Counted from the stretch's first letter, positions 37,871-49,654 are shown. The stretch is 64,000 nt of DNA from Acidobacteriota bacterium (GCA_017994815.1 JAGOJY010000007.1:1-64000), one strand, 5' to 3'. The notes: generated by a model not told the origin, from the letters alone. Made by a program: numbers and translations.

Positions 37871-40279
37871 ATGATCGCCGATCGTGATGTGCTCGCCCGC
37901 CTCGAGTGGGCCCGCGTGCAGGGGCTGCTCGCCGCCGGCGTGCGCACGCCGATGGGGCGCGAGCAGTCGCTGGAGCTGGTGCCGCGCGACGGGGCCGACG
38001 TGGCCATCCGGGCCCAGGCGCGCACCGAGCAGATGCGGCAGGTGCACCAGCGCAAGGGGCGCCTGCCCGTGACGGCCGTCGAGCACCCGGGGCCGGTCCT
38101 CCTCCAGCTGGCGGTCGAGGGCAAAACGCTCACCGGCGTGGACATCTACGAGACGGTGCGCCTTCTGGTCGTCGCCTCGGAAACCGCGCGCTTCCTGCGC
38201 GGGCTCGACCCTTTGACCTTCCCCGACCTGGCCGGGGACTGGGCGCGCCTGCCCGACCTCGAGGGCGTGATCGGCGTGATCGAGGGGAACGTGACCCCGA
38301 CCGGCCACGTCGAGGACGGCGCGAGCGGCGAGCTGACGCACATCCGCCGCGAGATCCGGCACCTCTCCGAGCGCCTGACCCGTACGCTCGAGGCGCTGCT
38401 CAAGGCCGACTGGACCGGGCCGGTCCTGCGCGACAAGTACGTCACCGTCCGCAACAACCGCTACGTCGTCCCGGTGCGCACCGACACGCCGCGGCGCTTC
38501 CCCGGCATCGTGCACGGCGTCAGCGCCAGCGAGCAGACGCTGTTCATCGAGCCGATGGAGACGGTCGAGATCAACAACGAGCTCGTCCGGCTGAAAGAAG
38601 AGGAAGACCAGGAGGTCGAGCGGATCCTGGCCGGCTACACCGAGCTGCTGCGTTCGGCGCGCGAGGAGATCGCGACGACCGCGCGCGTGGTCGGCGAGCT
38701 GGACCTGCTCGAGGCCGCGGCGGCGTGGGCCGAGAGCGTGCGCGCCGTGCGGCCGGACCTGGTCGAGGGCGGCGGGATCCTGCTGCGCCAGGCGCGCCAC
38801 CCGCTGCTCGAGCAGTCGCTCGCGGCGCTGCAGCCGCCGCGTTACATGGTGCCGATCGACGTGGACCTGCCGCGCGAGCTGCGCGGCCTGGTGATCTCCG
38901 GTCCCAACGCCGGCGGCAAGACGGTCGCGCTGAAGACGGTCGGCCTTCTGGCGCTGATGGCCCACGCAGGGCTGCCCGTGCCGGCCCAGGAGGCACGCTT
39001 CCCGCTGTTCGCCCGCGTGTTCGCCGACATCGGCGACGAGCAGTCGATCAGCGAGAGCCTCTCGACCTTCGCCAGCCACGTGAAGAACATCGCCGGGATG
39101 ATGCGCGAGGCCGCACCGCCGTCGCTGGCGCTGATCGACGAGATCGGCACCGGTACCGACCCGGCCGAGGGCGCCGCGCTGGGGATGGCGGTGCTCGACC
39201 GGCTGCTCGCCGCGGGGTTGCACGTGGTCGCGACCACGCACCACGCGGCGATCAAGGCCTGGGCCTACCGCACGCCGGGCGCGCTCAATGCAGCGTGCGA
39301 TTTCGACGAGGCCACGCTGCGGCCGACATACCGCCTGGTCCCCGGCGTCGCCGGGGCCTCGATTGGCCTGACGATGGCCGAGCAGCTCGGCCTCGCCCGC
39401 GAGGTCGTGGACGACGCGCGGCGGCGCCTCGACCCGGCCGGCGCGGAGGCCGCGGCGGCGCTCGACGCGGTGCGCACGCTGGCCGTCGAGCTGGAGCAGC
39501 AGCGCGCGGACCTGATCGGCGAGCGGCGCCAGCTCGAGCGCGCCGCCGCCGACCGCGAGGCGCGCTTGCGGCAGGAAGAGCAGCGCCGCCGCGAGCAGTG
39601 GACGCAGCGCTTCGACGAGTTGACGCGCGCGTTCCGCGTCGAGGCCGACCGGATGATCTCGCGCCTGAACGACATCCGGGACCGGCGCGCGCTCGATCGC
39701 CAGCGCGCGGCCCAGGAACGCGAGCTGAAGGAGCGGTTCGCGGAGGAGGTCCGCGCGACCCGCCACACCGAGCCGGCGCCGGCGGGCTGGTCGCCCGCCC
39801 CGGGCGGGAAGGTCGTCGTCGCCTCGCTGGCCAAGGAAGGGACGCTGCGCGCGCTGCGCGGGGACAAGGCGGAGGTGCGGCTGGGCCAGGCGGTGTTCAC
39901 GGTGCCGCTGACGGACCTGCGTCCGCCGGGCGGCGCGACCGCGGGTCCGCCGCCGGCGGACGACGCGCACGAGCACCGCCGGCGCGTCGAGGTTCCCGAG
40001 GGCGTGACCGCGCGCGTGTCCGACCGCGTGGTCCCGCCCGAGCTGAACCTGGTCGGGCAGCGCGTGGACGAGGCCCTGGCCGCGCTCGACAAGTACCTCG
40101 ACGACGCGTCGATGGCGGGGCTGCGCGAGGCCCGGATCATTCACGGCTTCGGCACCGGCGCGCTGAAGAAGGCGGTCCGCGAGCACCTGGCGGGCCACCT
40201 CGAGGTCGCCTCGTGGCACGAGGCCGAGCCGGAGAAGGGGGGCGGGGGCGTGACCGTCGCGGTGCTGGCCGGGTCGTGA
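37871..40279 (+). CDS. mutS2: MutS2 family ATPase
   Basis: 802 residues. The clamp and core regions precede the ATPase domain with Walker A GPNAGGKTVALK, the segment DIGDEQSISESLSTF and Walker B LALIDEIGTGTDP. A coiled coil follows (about 535-640), then a beta domain and the C-terminal Smr domain (VTVAVLAGS at the end, IIHGFGTGALKKAV). The Smr LDLRG motif reads LNLVG, so nuclease activity is uncertain. MutS2 acts in recombination control or in rescue of collided ribosomes. Its stop overlaps the following hydrolase GTG. Confidence 0.95.
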   Translation: MIADRDVLARLEWARVQGLLAAGVRTPMGREQSLELVPRDGADVAIRAQARTEQMRQVHQRKGRLPVTAVEHPGPVLLQLAVEGKTLTGVDIYETVRLLVVASETARFLRGLDPLTFPDLAGDWARLPDLEGVIGVIEGNVTPTGHVEDGASGELTHIRREIRHLSERLTRTLEALLKADWTGPVLRDKYVTVRNNRYVVPVRTDTPRRFPGIVHGVSASEQTLFIEPMETVEINNELVRLKEEEDQEVERILAGYTELLRSAREEIATTARVVGELDLLEAAAAWAESVRAVRPDLVEGGGILLRQARHPLLEQSLAALQPPRYMVPIDVDLPRELRGLVISGPNAGGKTVALKTVGLLALMAHAGLPVPAQEARFPLFARVFADIGDEQSISESLSTFASHVKNIAGMMREAAPPSLALIDEIGTGTDPAEGAALGMAVLDRLLAAGLHVVATTHHAAIKAWAYRTPGALNAACDFDEATLRPTYRLVPGVAGASIGLTMAEQLGLAREVVDDARRRLDPAGAEAAAALDAVRTLAVELEQQRADLIGERRQLERAAADREARLRQEEQRRREQWTQRFDELTRAFRVEADRMISRLNDIRDRRALDRQRAAQERELKERFAEEVRATRHTEPAPAGWSPAPGGKVVVASLAKEGTLRALRGDKAEVRLGQAVFTVPLTDLRPPGGATAGPPPADDAHEHRRRVEVPEGVTARVSDRVVPPELNLVGQRVDEALAALDKYLDDASMAGLREARIIHGFGTGALKKAVREHLAGHLEVASWHEAEPEKGGGGVTVAVLAGS

Positions 40280-41211
40280 GCGCCGCCGCCCGGGCACGGC
40301 GCGGCGGCCCGCGGCGCCGCTGGCGGGTGGCCGCGCTGGCGGTGCTCGGCTTGCTGGCGGCGGGTGTCGCGCTGGTCGCGCTGCGGCCGGGGCTGGTCCT
40401 CGACGCGGGTCGGGCCCTCGCCACGTGGCGGGCCGGCGCGAGGTCGGGGTCGGTCGTCGCCGGCGGGACCCGCCTGGCCTACCTGGAACTCGGTTCGGGA
40501 CGGCCGCTCGTGCTGCAGCACGGCCTGCGGGCCGAGGCGGTGACGATGCTGCCGCTCGCCCGCGAGCTGGCGCCTGCCGGGTACCGCGTGCTGATGATCG
40601 AGTTGCCGGGGCACGGGCACAGCGCGCCGCCCGCGGCGCCGTTGTCGATCGACACGGCGGGGGAGCTGGTGCTCGAGGCCGCGCAACGGCTCGGCGCCGG
40701 GCCGCGCCCGGTGCTCGTCGGGCACTCGATGGGCGGGTGGATCCTGGGCTGGCAGGCGCTCGAACGCCCGGGGAGCTGCGGGCCGCTGGTGCTGGTCTCG
40801 TCGGCCGGCGTCGTGTTCGAGCCGCCGCCGGAGGAGGTCCTGCTCCCCACGACGCTCGCCGATTCACGGCGCTCGCTCGAGGTGCTGTTCGCCGACACAC
40901 CGCGCGTGCCGTCGTTCCTGCTGTGGTTGACGGCGCAGCGCCCGACCGGAACCAGCCGGGACCTGTTGCGCTCCGGCTGGACCGGGCAGTTCCTGCTCGA
41001 GGGGCGGCTCGCGCGGCTGGAGGTGCCGGCGCTGGTCGTGTTCGGGGCCGCGGACCGGCTGATCCCGCCCGCGGCCGGGCGCCGGCTGGCCGCCGAACTT
41101 CCCGGGGACCCCTACGTCGAGATCCCCGGCGCGGGGCACATGATCATCTGGGAGAAACCGCGCGAGCTGGCCCGGGTCATCGACCGCTTCGCGCGGCAGG
41201 CGCCCCGCTGA
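40276..41211 (+). CDS. membrane-anchored alpha/beta hydrolase
   Basis: 311 residues. An Arg-rich start and one hydrophobic helix (VAALAVLGLLAAGVALVAL) anchor it with the catalytic domain outside. The nucleophile elbow is GHSMGG, the oxyanion loop LQHGL, the acid Asp probably lies in FGAADRLIPP and the His in GAGHMIIWEKP. The substrate is unknown; esterases and lipases of this class act on small esters. It is translationally coupled to mutS2 by a GTGA overlap, which need not mean shared function. Confidence 0.85.
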   Translation: MSAAARARRGGPRRRWRVAALAVLGLLAAGVALVALRPGLVLDAGRALATWRAGARSGSVVAGGTRLAYLELGSGRPLVLQHGLRAEAVTMLPLARELAPAGYRVLMIELPGHGHSAPPAAPLSIDTAGELVLEAAQRLGAGPRPVLVGHSMGGWILGWQALERPGSCGPLVLVSSAGVVFEPPPEEVLLPTTLADSRRSLEVLFADTPRVPSFLLWLTAQRPTGTSRDLLRSGWTGQFLLEGRLARLEVPALVVFGAADRLIPPAAGRRLAAELPGDPYVEIPGAGHMIIWEKPRELARVIDRFARQAPR

Positions 41212-41264
41212 ACCTCTCCGCGGCCGGCCGGCCCGGCCGCGTCCCAAGGCGCTGGACGCCTATG

Positions 41265-41270
41265 TAGAAT
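41265..41270 (+). promoter_or_regulatory. putative -10 box (TAGAAT) of the OPT transporter gene
   Basis: TAGAAT precedes a leader of about 58 nt that ends in AGGAGA, a good ribosome site for the ATG at 41335. Confidence 0.45.
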
Positions 41271-41334
41271 GCGCCGGACATGGGCCGCCCCGCCGCGCCG
41301 CGCACGGCGCACCCGCACAGAGGAGACAGAAAGA

Positions 41335-43365
41335 ATGAGCGATCAGCGGTTCCGCCCTTTCGTGCCGCCCGACCAGTCGCTGACGGAGTTCACGGCGCGG
41401 GCGCTCATCCTGGGACTGGTGATGTGCGTCGTGCTCGGCGCGGCCAACGCCTATCTCGGGCTGCGCGCCGGCATGACCATCGCCGCCACGTACCCGGCCG
41501 CGGTCATCGGCATGGCGTTCCTGCGCCTGTTCAAGGGCTCGATCCTCGAGGAGAACTTCGCCCGGACCGTCGGCTCGATCGGTGAGTCGGTCGCGGCCGG
41601 CGCGATCTTCACGCTCCCGGCGTTCGTGATCCTCAAGCTGTGGACCTTCAACACGGTCAAGGACTACCTGACGGCCACCGCGCTGATGATCGTCGGCGGG
41701 ATCCTCGGGATCCTGTTCGTGACGATCCTGCGGCGCGTGATGGTCGAGGATCGCGACCTGCCGTTCCCCGAGTCGGTCGCGGCGGGCGAGATCCACAAGG
41801 CCGGCCAGCGCGGAGCGCAGGCCGCGATCCAGCTGTTCCAGGCGATGGGCGTCGGCGCATTGATCAAGTTCTTGGGCGATCTCGGGATCTTCCGCGCCTC
41901 GAACGCCTTCGACATCCCGATCGGGACCGTGGGGCACAGCGGCGTGCGCCTCGGGCTGAAGGAGGGCGCGCAGGTCGCGGCCGGCGGCGCCTCGACGTTC
42001 CAGGCCCCGGCGGTCACGCCGGCGTACATGGGCGTGGGCTACATCATCGGCCCCGAGCTGGCAGCGCTGAACTTCGCCGGCGGGCTCCTGGCGTGGGGAC
42101 TCTTCGTTCCGCTGCTCGTGTTCTTCCTCGGCCCGGGCCTGATCGACCAGTACATGGCGACGGCCGGCAACGAGACGGCCGCCTGGCGGGCCATATCCGG
42201 ACACATCTGGACGTTCATCGTCCGGCCGATCGCCGTCGGCGGGATGCTCGTCGGCGCCTGCTACACCCTCTACAAGATGCGCAAGAACCTGTGGACCGGC
42301 ATCAAGCGCGGCGTGCGCGACGTCAAGCGCTCGGCCAGCAGCGCCGAGACCACGCTGCGCACCGAGCGCGACATGTCGTTCAAGGTCGTGCTGCTCGGGA
42401 TCGTGGCCGTGTTCCTGCTGATGATCGCGCTCTACTTCTACTTCACGGCGATGATCTCCGGGGCGATCCTGGCGGCCATCGTGATGCTCGTGGCCGGGTT
42501 CTTCTTCGCCGCGGTGTCGGGCAACCTGGTCGGCATGATCGGCTCGTCCAACAACCCGATCTCCGGCCTGACGCTGGCGACGACCATCGTCGCCGCGCTG
42601 ACGATGGTGATCATCGGGGTCTCGGGGGCCCAGGGAGTCGCGGCGGTGCTCGGGGTCGCGGCGGTGGTCTGCGTCTCCTCGGCCGTCGCGGGCGAGATGC
42701 TGCAGGACCTCAAGGTCGGGCACATCCTCGGCGGTACTCCCTGGAGGATGCAGGTCGGCGACCTGATCGGCGTCGTCTTCGCCGGCGCGGTGCTGTTCTT
42801 CCCGCTGTACGTGTTGCACTTCTCCGACATCAAGCAGTTCGGCCCCGAAGGGGGCTTCGGCAGCGCGCGCCTGCCGGCGCCCCAGGCCGGGCTGATGGCG
42901 TCGCTCTCGCAGGGCATCGTCGGCGGCGAGATGGCGTGGCCGCTCGTGCTCGTCGGGATCGCGATGGGCATCTCGCTGATCCTGATCAAGGTCCGCAGCC
43001 CGATGCTGTTCTCGGTCGGCATGTACCTGCCGCTCGAGACGACCTTCGCGATCTTCGTCGGCGGCGTGATCCGCGGCATCGTGGACCGGATGGCGGCGCG
43101 GCGGGACTACAACGCGGCGCAGAAGGCGCGGGTCGAGAACTCGGGCGTGCTGGCCGCCTCGGGCCTGATCGCGGGTGAGGCGCTGATGGGCCTCGTGATC
43201 GCCGCCGTGGTCTTCTTCCGCGACAGCTTCCCGACGATCGCCAACCCGGCCGGCGCGTGGCTGGCGATCCCGGTCGCGCTGATCATCGCCTGTTACCTGA
43301 TCTTCGTCCCGCTGCGCAAGGCGGGCCGCCCCGACGAACCGGCGCCGCCGACGGCCGTGATGTGA
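41335..43365 (+). CDS. OPT family oligopeptide transporter
   Basis: 676 residues with about 14-16 hydrophobic segments. It belongs to the bacterial OPT branch: FTARALILGLVMCVVLGAANAY, a GLRAGMTIAATYPAAV loop (given in part as LGLRAGMTIAATYP), SIGESVAAGAIFTLPAFVI, FPESVAAGEIHKAG and SGNLVGMIGSSNNPISG. OPT members import oligopeptides or metal chelates with protons. A strong hairpin after the stop supports a single-gene unit. The substrate cannot be told. Confidence 0.92.
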   Translation: MSDQRFRPFVPPDQSLTEFTARALILGLVMCVVLGAANAYLGLRAGMTIAATYPAAVIGMAFLRLFKGSILEENFARTVGSIGESVAAGAIFTLPAFVILKLWTFNTVKDYLTATALMIVGGILGILFVTILRRVMVEDRDLPFPESVAAGEIHKAGQRGAQAAIQLFQAMGVGALIKFLGDLGIFRASNAFDIPIGTVGHSGVRLGLKEGAQVAAGGASTFQAPAVTPAYMGVGYIIGPELAALNFAGGLLAWGLFVPLLVFFLGPGLIDQYMATAGNETAAWRAISGHIWTFIVRPIAVGGMLVGACYTLYKMRKNLWTGIKRGVRDVKRSASSAETTLRTERDMSFKVVLLGIVAVFLLMIALYFYFTAMISGAILAAIVMLVAGFFFAAVSGNLVGMIGSSNNPISGLTLATTIVAALTMVIIGVSGAQGVAAVLGVAAVVCVSSAVAGEMLQDLKVGHILGGTPWRMQVGDLIGVVFAGAVLFFPLYVLHFSDIKQFGPEGGFGSARLPAPQAGLMASLSQGIVGGEMAWPLVLVGIAMGISLILIKVRSPMLFSVGMYLPLETTFAIFVGGVIRGIVDRMAARRDYNAAQKARVENSGVLAASGLIAGEALMGLVIAAVVFFRDSFPTIANPAGAWLAIPVALIIACYLIFVPLRKAGRPDEPAPPTAVM

Positions 43366-43391
43366 CCCGGGCGGGCCGCTAGACAACGACG

Positions 43392-43421
43392 GGGGCATCC
43401 TGGGCACGCCCGGGATGCCCC
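43392..43421 (+). terminator. terminator-like hairpin after the OPT gene
   Basis: A 14-bp stem with one G-U pair (43392-43405 with 43408-43421) closes a 2-nt loop 27 bp after the stop. No T-run follows, as is common at this GC content. Confidence 0.55.
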
Positions 43422-43564
43422 TGGCGGGCGGGCCTTTCGGCCGTCGCCGACGCTGTTCCTGCTCCCGAAGCTGCAGAGCCTGTCCGAGATCGAGCTTCGA
43501 GGACTGCCTCGCGCTGCTCGCCCGCGTCGCGTCGGAAGCGCGGTGGTGCGCGGACCTGGAGCCT

Positions 43565-43589
43565 GCGCCCCCGCGTGAAGCGGGGGCGC
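43565..43589 (+). other. perfect hairpin upstream of ettA
   Basis: GCGCCCCCGC (43565-43574) pairs with GCGGGGGCGC (43580-43589) around GTGAA. It ends 46 bp before the ettA ATG. The 270-bp gap (43366-43635) otherwise holds only the OPT hairpin and no credible gene. The hairpin may be a leader element or a second terminator. Confidence 0.4.
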
Positions 43590-43635
43590 GGCCGTGCAAT
43601 CATCTTCGGTTTCCGCGTGAGGACGAGGACCCGCC

Positions 43636-45309
<1,674 letters not shown>

Positions 45310-45458
45310 GCACGCGCGCACGCCGGGCGGAACAGGTCGCGCACCTGGTCCCCGGACCGACGCGGTGAACCCCTCGATTCGAGCGCCGTTTCGTGGCGGT
45401 CGCCGCCGGGCGCGAGCCTACGGTTTTCCACCTGCGGGCCGATACGAACCGTGGGCCG

Positions 45459-45505
45459 GACCGGTCGCCGACCGGTCGCTGGCTCGGCCTGCCCGTGGGC
45501 AGGCC
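45459..45505 (+). repeat. tandem 11-bp direct repeat and palindrome upstream of the chemoreceptor gene
   Basis: GACCGGTCGCC (45459-45469) and GACCGGTCGCT (45470-45480) are tandem, each containing ACCGGT. Six bp further, GGCCTGCCC (45486-45494) pairs with GGGCAGGCC (45497-45505). The ribosome site GGAGGAG follows. They could bind a regulator or shape the leader. The rest of the 211-bp gap (45310-45520) shows no gene. Confidence 0.4.
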
Positions 45506-45520
45506 GGCGCGGAGGAGCGC

Positions 45521-47014
45521 ATGACGTCCAGTTCCGGGGAGAAGATCCAGGTCCTCGCCCTCGCACCCGCCGTCGCCGTCGCGGCGGGCGCCGTCATCGC
45601 CGCAGCGGTCCGGGGCGGCTGGCCGGTGGCGCTGGCGGCGCTCGCGGTCCTGGCGCTGTGCGCACCGGTCGCGTTTCACGCCGCGGGCCGGATACGCCGG
45701 CAGGCCGAGCGGGCGACGCGGGCGGCGGAGGCGCTGGCGCAGGGGGACTGGGAACCGGCGCTCGCGCCCGGCGGCGGCCGCCTCGCGCGCGCGCTCGCGG
45801 CGCTCGCCGCGGCGACGCGCGAGCGGGCCGAGTTGCTGGGGCGCCTGGCCGACGGGCACTTCGGCGCGAGCGCGGTCCCGAACACCGAGCGCGACGGCCT
45901 GGGACGGGCGCTGCAGCGGCTCGACGGCAGCCTCGCCGCGCTGGCCGGCGACATCGAGGCCCTCGCGCGCGCGGCGGCAGCCGGCGACCTGCGGCGGCGC
46001 TGCGATCCCGCGCGTCACCGCGGCGCGTACCGGGCCGTGCTCGAGCGGCTGAACGAGGCGCTCGACGCGATCGTCGCGCCGGTGGACGAGTGGGCCGAGG
46101 TGCTGCGCCGCATCGCCGCGCGCGACCTGACCTCGCGGGCGCACGGCGGGTGCCGCGGCGACCTGGCGGCGGTGCAGAACTCGATCAACCAGATGGCCGA
46201 CGACCTGGCCAAGAGCGTCGCCGCGATCGGGTCCGGCGCCACGGCCCTGGCGGCCGCGGCGGAGCAGCTCAACGCGTTCAGCACGCAGATGGGAAGCACC
46301 GCCGAGCAGACCTCGGCGCAGGCGACGGTCGTGTCCGCGACCTCCGAGCAGGTCAGCCGCAGCGTGCAGTCGGTCGCCAGCGGCGCCGACGAGATGGTGG
46401 CCAGCATCCGCGCGATCGCCAAGAACACGAGCCAGGCCGCCCAGACCGCGCAGCAGGCGGTGACGATGGCGGACGCGACCAGCGCCACGATGGCGGTGCT
46501 GGACGAGGGTTCGGCCGAGATCGGCAAGGTGATCAAGGTCATCACGTCGATCGCGGAGCAGACGAACCTGCTCGCGCTCAACGCGACGATCGAGGCCGCG
46601 CGCGCCGGGGAGGCCGGCAAAGGGTTCGCGGTCGTGGCCAACGAGGTCAAGGAACTGGCCAAGGAGACCGCACGCGCGACCGAGGAGATCGGGCAGAAGC
46701 TCGACGCGATCCGCTCCGGGGCCCGCGGCGCGTTCGAGGCGATCGCCAAGATCGTCGCGGTGATCAACCAGATCAACTTCATCTCGAGCACGATCGCCAG
46801 CGCCGTCGAGGAGCAGAGCGCGACGAGCAACGAGATCACCCGCAACATCGCGCAGGCGGCGCACGGGACAGGCGAGATCGCGCAGAGCATCGCCGGGATG
46901 GCGCAGGCGGCGCAGGGCACCTCGGCCGGGGCGCACGAGACGCACAAGTCGGCCCGGGAGCTGTCGCGGATGAGCGCCCAGCTGCAGGAACTCGTGACGC
47001 AGTTCCGCTACTGA
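45521..47014 (+). CDS. methyl-accepting chemotaxis protein without periplasmic sensor
   Basis: 497 residues. Two hydrophobic segments at about 11-30 and 34-52 are separated only by a few residues, so no ligand domain is exposed outside. A HAMP region and a second HAMP-like segment (about 55-225) precede the signalling domain. The hairpin tip [26 protein letters not shown] (cited as [18 protein letters not shown]) is canonical. Methylation-type helices flank it. Lack of a periplasmic domain suggests sensing at the membrane or in the cytoplasm, or control of type IV pili. No che genes are present here. Confidence 0.9.
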   Translation: MTSSSGEKIQVLALAPAVAVAAGAVIAAAVRGGWPVALAALAVLALCAPVAFHAAGRIRRQAERATRAAEALAQGDWEPALAPGGGRLARALAALAAATRERAELLGRLADGHFGASAVPNTERDGLGRALQRLDGSLAALAGDIEALARAAAAGDLRRRCDPARHRGAYRAVLERLNEALDAIVAPVDEWAEVLRRIAARDLTSRAHGGCRGDLAAVQNSINQMADDLAKSVAAIGSGATALAAAAEQLNAFSTQMGSTAEQTSAQATVVSATSEQVSRSVQSVASGADEMVASIRAIAKNTSQAAQTAQQAVTMADATSATMAVLDEGSAEIGKVIKVITSIAEQTNLLALNATIEAARAGEAGKGFAVVANEVKELAKETARATEEIGQKLDAIRSGARGAFEAIAKIVAVINQINFISSTIASAVEEQSATSNEITRNIAQAAHGTGEIAQSIAGMAQAAQGTSAGAHETHKSARELSRMSAQLQELVTQFRY

Positions 47015-47027
47015 GCCACCCCGCCGT

Positions 47028-48470
47028 TCACGCGAGGAGCACGGCCCAGAACGGGTCCTGCGCCGCGCGCTCTTTGGCCTCGCTGTCGCCCAGGGACGCC
47101 AGCGCCAAAGGTTGCGCGGGGTCGATCTGGAGCGCGCGCGTGACGAGCGGGTCGCCCTCGGCGGCTCGATTCGCGCGCCGCAGGCCGAGGCCGGCCGCGG
47201 CGAGGATGTCGGCGCGCGCGGGGTGTTCCCGTGCCAGCGCGAGCAGCGTCTGCGCCGCCTCGGAGCGGCGCCGCGGGTTCCCGGTCAACAGGATCGCGTG
47301 GGCCAGGCGGTACATCGGCTCGCCGGCCGAGTAGCCGATCGCCCGCTCGAGCAGCGCCACGGCGTCGGCCCGCTGTCCGGCGCGTGCGGCAGCGTGAGCG
47401 CGCTCCCAGAGTTCGCGCCCGGCGCGCGACGGGTCGGGCGGGGCCACGTGCCGTCGCGTTTCCCAGGCGACGCGCGCGGCCGGGTCGGTCATCACCTCCA
47501 GCGCCTCGTGCAAGAGGCGGAAGGCCTGCTCGATCTGCTTGTGATAGCCGGCCAGCGGTCCCTGGCGGAACCGGTCCGGGTGGAAGCGGCGCACCGCGCG
47601 GTAGTACGCGCGCCGCACGTGCTCCGGCTCGGAGCCGTCGGGCGCGCCGAGCAGGCCCGGGAGGTCTTCGGCCTCGGCCAGCTCGATCCAGGCCACGACG
47701 TCGGCCTGCGTGACCTCGGCCAGCGGGTCGCCGGCAGCCGGCACCGGAGCGGGCGCGGCGACCAACAGTCCGGCGCGCAGCAGCAGTTCGAGATCGGCGT
47801 GCAACTCGCCCAAGCTCGGCTTGCCGGTCTTTTCCGCGAGCGCCGCGACCGCGGCGCCCTCGGCGCACGCCGCGACGACCCGGGCCTGCAACTCTGTCAG
47901 GCCCATGTCCGCGGGCAACTCGGGGGCGAGGGAGCGGACCCAGTCGGGAAGGGCGCGGCGCGACGGGCGCTGCGCGCGTGCGAGGTCGAGCGCGGCGGCG
48001 AGCGCCGACAGGCCGGCGCGCGGCTCGTCGCCGATGGGAACGCGCCCGGCGCGGAACGCGAACGTGGCGTCGCCCCAGCGGGCGCTATCGGCGAGCAGCG
48101 CCGCGAGGTGCGCCCGGATCATCTCGCCGACGCTCTCCGGCGTGCCGGCGCCGAACGCGAACAGGACCGAAGCCGTCAGCGGCCGGGATCCCGCCGCCTT
48201 CGCCATCTCGCCGGCCAGCCCGGCGTCGATCAGCTCCCGGGCCGCCGCCCACTCCAACAGGCGGTCCTCGCGCGCGTTGGAAACCACGACGACGAGTTCG
48301 CCGTGCTCGAGCACGAAGCGCCGCACGAGCTTGCGCCGGGAGATGTCGAGCGCGCCGTTCGCGCGCACCGCCCCGAGAAGCCCGAGCAGCGTCTCGAGGG
48401 GCGTGGACGCGAGGCGACCTTCGCACGGCACGCTCACGCCGGGAGCGACGGCGATGGTCGCGGTGCTCAC
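47028..48470 (-). CDS. DUF4388 - J-domain - TPR fusion protein
   Basis: 480 residues. The N-terminal 100 residues match DUF4388 (EGRLASTPLETLLGLL, FVLEHGELVVVVSN), found in signalling proteins. Residues about 265-345 form a DnaJ-like J-domain with the HPD motif in AVRRFHPDRFRQG; the segment YHKQIEQAFRLLHEALEVM is its last helix (in part). The C-terminal 120 residues are TPR-like. The J-domain implies stimulation of a DnaK. The GTG start lies 4 nt after the stop of the upstream zinc peptidase gene, so the two are one operon. It converges on the chemoreceptor gene with a 13-bp gap. Confidence 0.8.
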   Translation of the reverse strand: MSTATIAVAPGVSVPCEGRLASTPLETLLGLLGAVRANGALDISRRKLVRRFVLEHGELVVVVSNAREDRLLEWAAARELIDAGLAGEMAKAAGSRPLTASVLFAFGAGTPESVGEMIRAHLAALLADSARWGDATFAFRAGRVPIGDEPRAGLSALAAALDLARAQRPSRRALPDWVRSLAPELPADMGLTELQARVVAACAEGAAVAALAEKTGKPSLGELHADLELLLRAGLLVAAPAPVPAAGDPLAEVTQADVVAWIELAEAEDLPGLLGAPDGSEPEHVRRAYYRAVRRFHPDRFRQGPLAGYHKQIEQAFRLLHEALEVMTDPAARVAWETRRHVAPPDPSRAGRELWERAHAAARAGQRADAVALLERAIGYSAGEPMYRLAHAILLTGNPRRRSEAAQTLLALAREHPARADILAAAGLGLRRANRAAEGDPLVTRALQIDPAQPLALASLGDSEAKERAAQDPFWAVLLA

Positions 48471-48474
48471 GGCG

Positions 48475-49647
48475 TCACTCGGTGACGGAACTGCGGTCGC
48501 GTTCCGCCGCGGGAAAAGAAGCGCGCCAGCGCTCGAGCAGCCCCACGCGGCTCTCGCCGAACGCCTCGCGCAGCGCGTCGTCCTCCGCGGTCCGCGAGCC
48601 GAGCAGCTCCACCAGCCACAGCAGCCGCTCGCGCGAGCCGTGCTGTTCGAGGAAAGCCACGAACGAGAGGGCCGCGGGATAGGTGAACGGTTCGAGGCGG
48701 CCGCCTGCCGCGGCCGCGAGCCGGTCGGCCGCGGCGACGTCGCGCGGTTCGAGGAGCTGCGCGAGCCCCTCGTGGAGCCAGCGCGGCAGCGCGCGGGGGG
48801 CCTTGGCCTCCAGCAGGGCATGCACCAGTTCGTGGCGCGCGAGCCGCTCGAGGGCCGGGGTCGCGCGGGCCACGCCGCCCGCCGGCAGCCGGATCTTGCC
48901 GTCGAACAGCCCGAGCACGTTCTCGCCGGCCCCCGTCGCGTCCGCGAACTGCTCGCGCGTGTAGAGCACGACCGGGACCGGGGCGGCGCGGTAGACCGAC
49001 AGTTCGCCCGCCAGATCGTCCCAGGCGCGCTCGAGCACTTCCAGCAGGAGTTCGCCCGCCGCCTCGTCGCGCGCCCCGTCGTAGCTGACCGTGAAGTGGC
49101 CGGAGAGCGCCCGTCCGTGCTCCCGCTCGGCGATCTGCTCGCGGCGGAGCTTGGCGATCTTGGCCGCGAGCGGCTCGTCCGCGGGCCGCTTCTCGGCCGC
49201 GGCGACGAGGTCCTCCAGCGCGGCGGAGATCCGGCCCTCGAGGTACAGGACCTCGCCCCGCAGCCGCAGCAGGTCGGGGTCGCCGGCGTGGGCGGCGAGC
49301 CCGGTTTCGGCCAGCGCGCGCGCCCGGTCGGGCCGACCCGTCCGCAGTTCGAGCCAGCCCAACTCCGTCGTGGCGTACCGGTGCGCCGCGGAATACGACA
49401 GCGCCTTCTCGTACGCGTCCTTCGCGAGATCGTTGGCCCCGGCGTCGACGTGCGCCCGTGCGCGCAGGACCCAGAGGTCCGCGAGCAGGCGCTCGAGGCG
49501 CTCCGCGAGCGCGCTGGATCCCGCGCGCGACAGCTCGGTCGTGACGAGCGCGATCTCGGCGTCGAGTTCGGCCGGCGTGGGCGGCGCAGACGGTGCCGCG
49601 GCGGCCGGTCCGGCGAGAAGGCACAAGGCGAGCAAGGCGTGCCGCAT
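48475..49647 (-). CDS. secreted zinc peptidase-like protein (gluzincin) with TPR N-terminus
   Basis: 390 residues with a signal peptide (ALLALCLLAGPAAAA). Residues about 25-170 are TPR-like. The C-terminal domain carries an intact HExxH motif (H272-E-L-V-H276) and RWLHEGLAQLLE with the third zinc ligand Glu. It is therefore probably an active metallopeptidase in the periplasm. It is the intact counterpart of the degenerate protein at 13389-14396. A TATATT box 7 nt before the ATG suggests a leaderless start, and the DUF4388-J protein gene follows in the same operon. Confidence 0.8.
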   Translation of the reverse strand: MRHALLALCLLAGPAAAAPSAPPTPAELDAEIALVTTELSRAGSSALAERLERLLADLWVLRARAHVDAGANDLAKDAYEKALSYSAAHRYATTELGWLELRTGRPDRARALAETGLAAHAGDPDLLRLRGEVLYLEGRISAALEDLVAAAEKRPADEPLAAKIAKLRREQIAEREHGRALSGHFTVSYDGARDEAAGELLLEVLERAWDDLAGELSVYRAAPVPVVLYTREQFADATGAGENVLGLFDGKIRLPAGGVARATPALERLARHELVHALLEAKAPRALPRWLHEGLAQLLEPRDVAAADRLAAAAGGRLEPFTYPAALSFVAFLEQHGSRERLLWLVELLGSRTAEDDALREAFGESRVGLLERWRASFPAAERDRSSVTE

Positions 49648-49654
49648 GGGGGTG

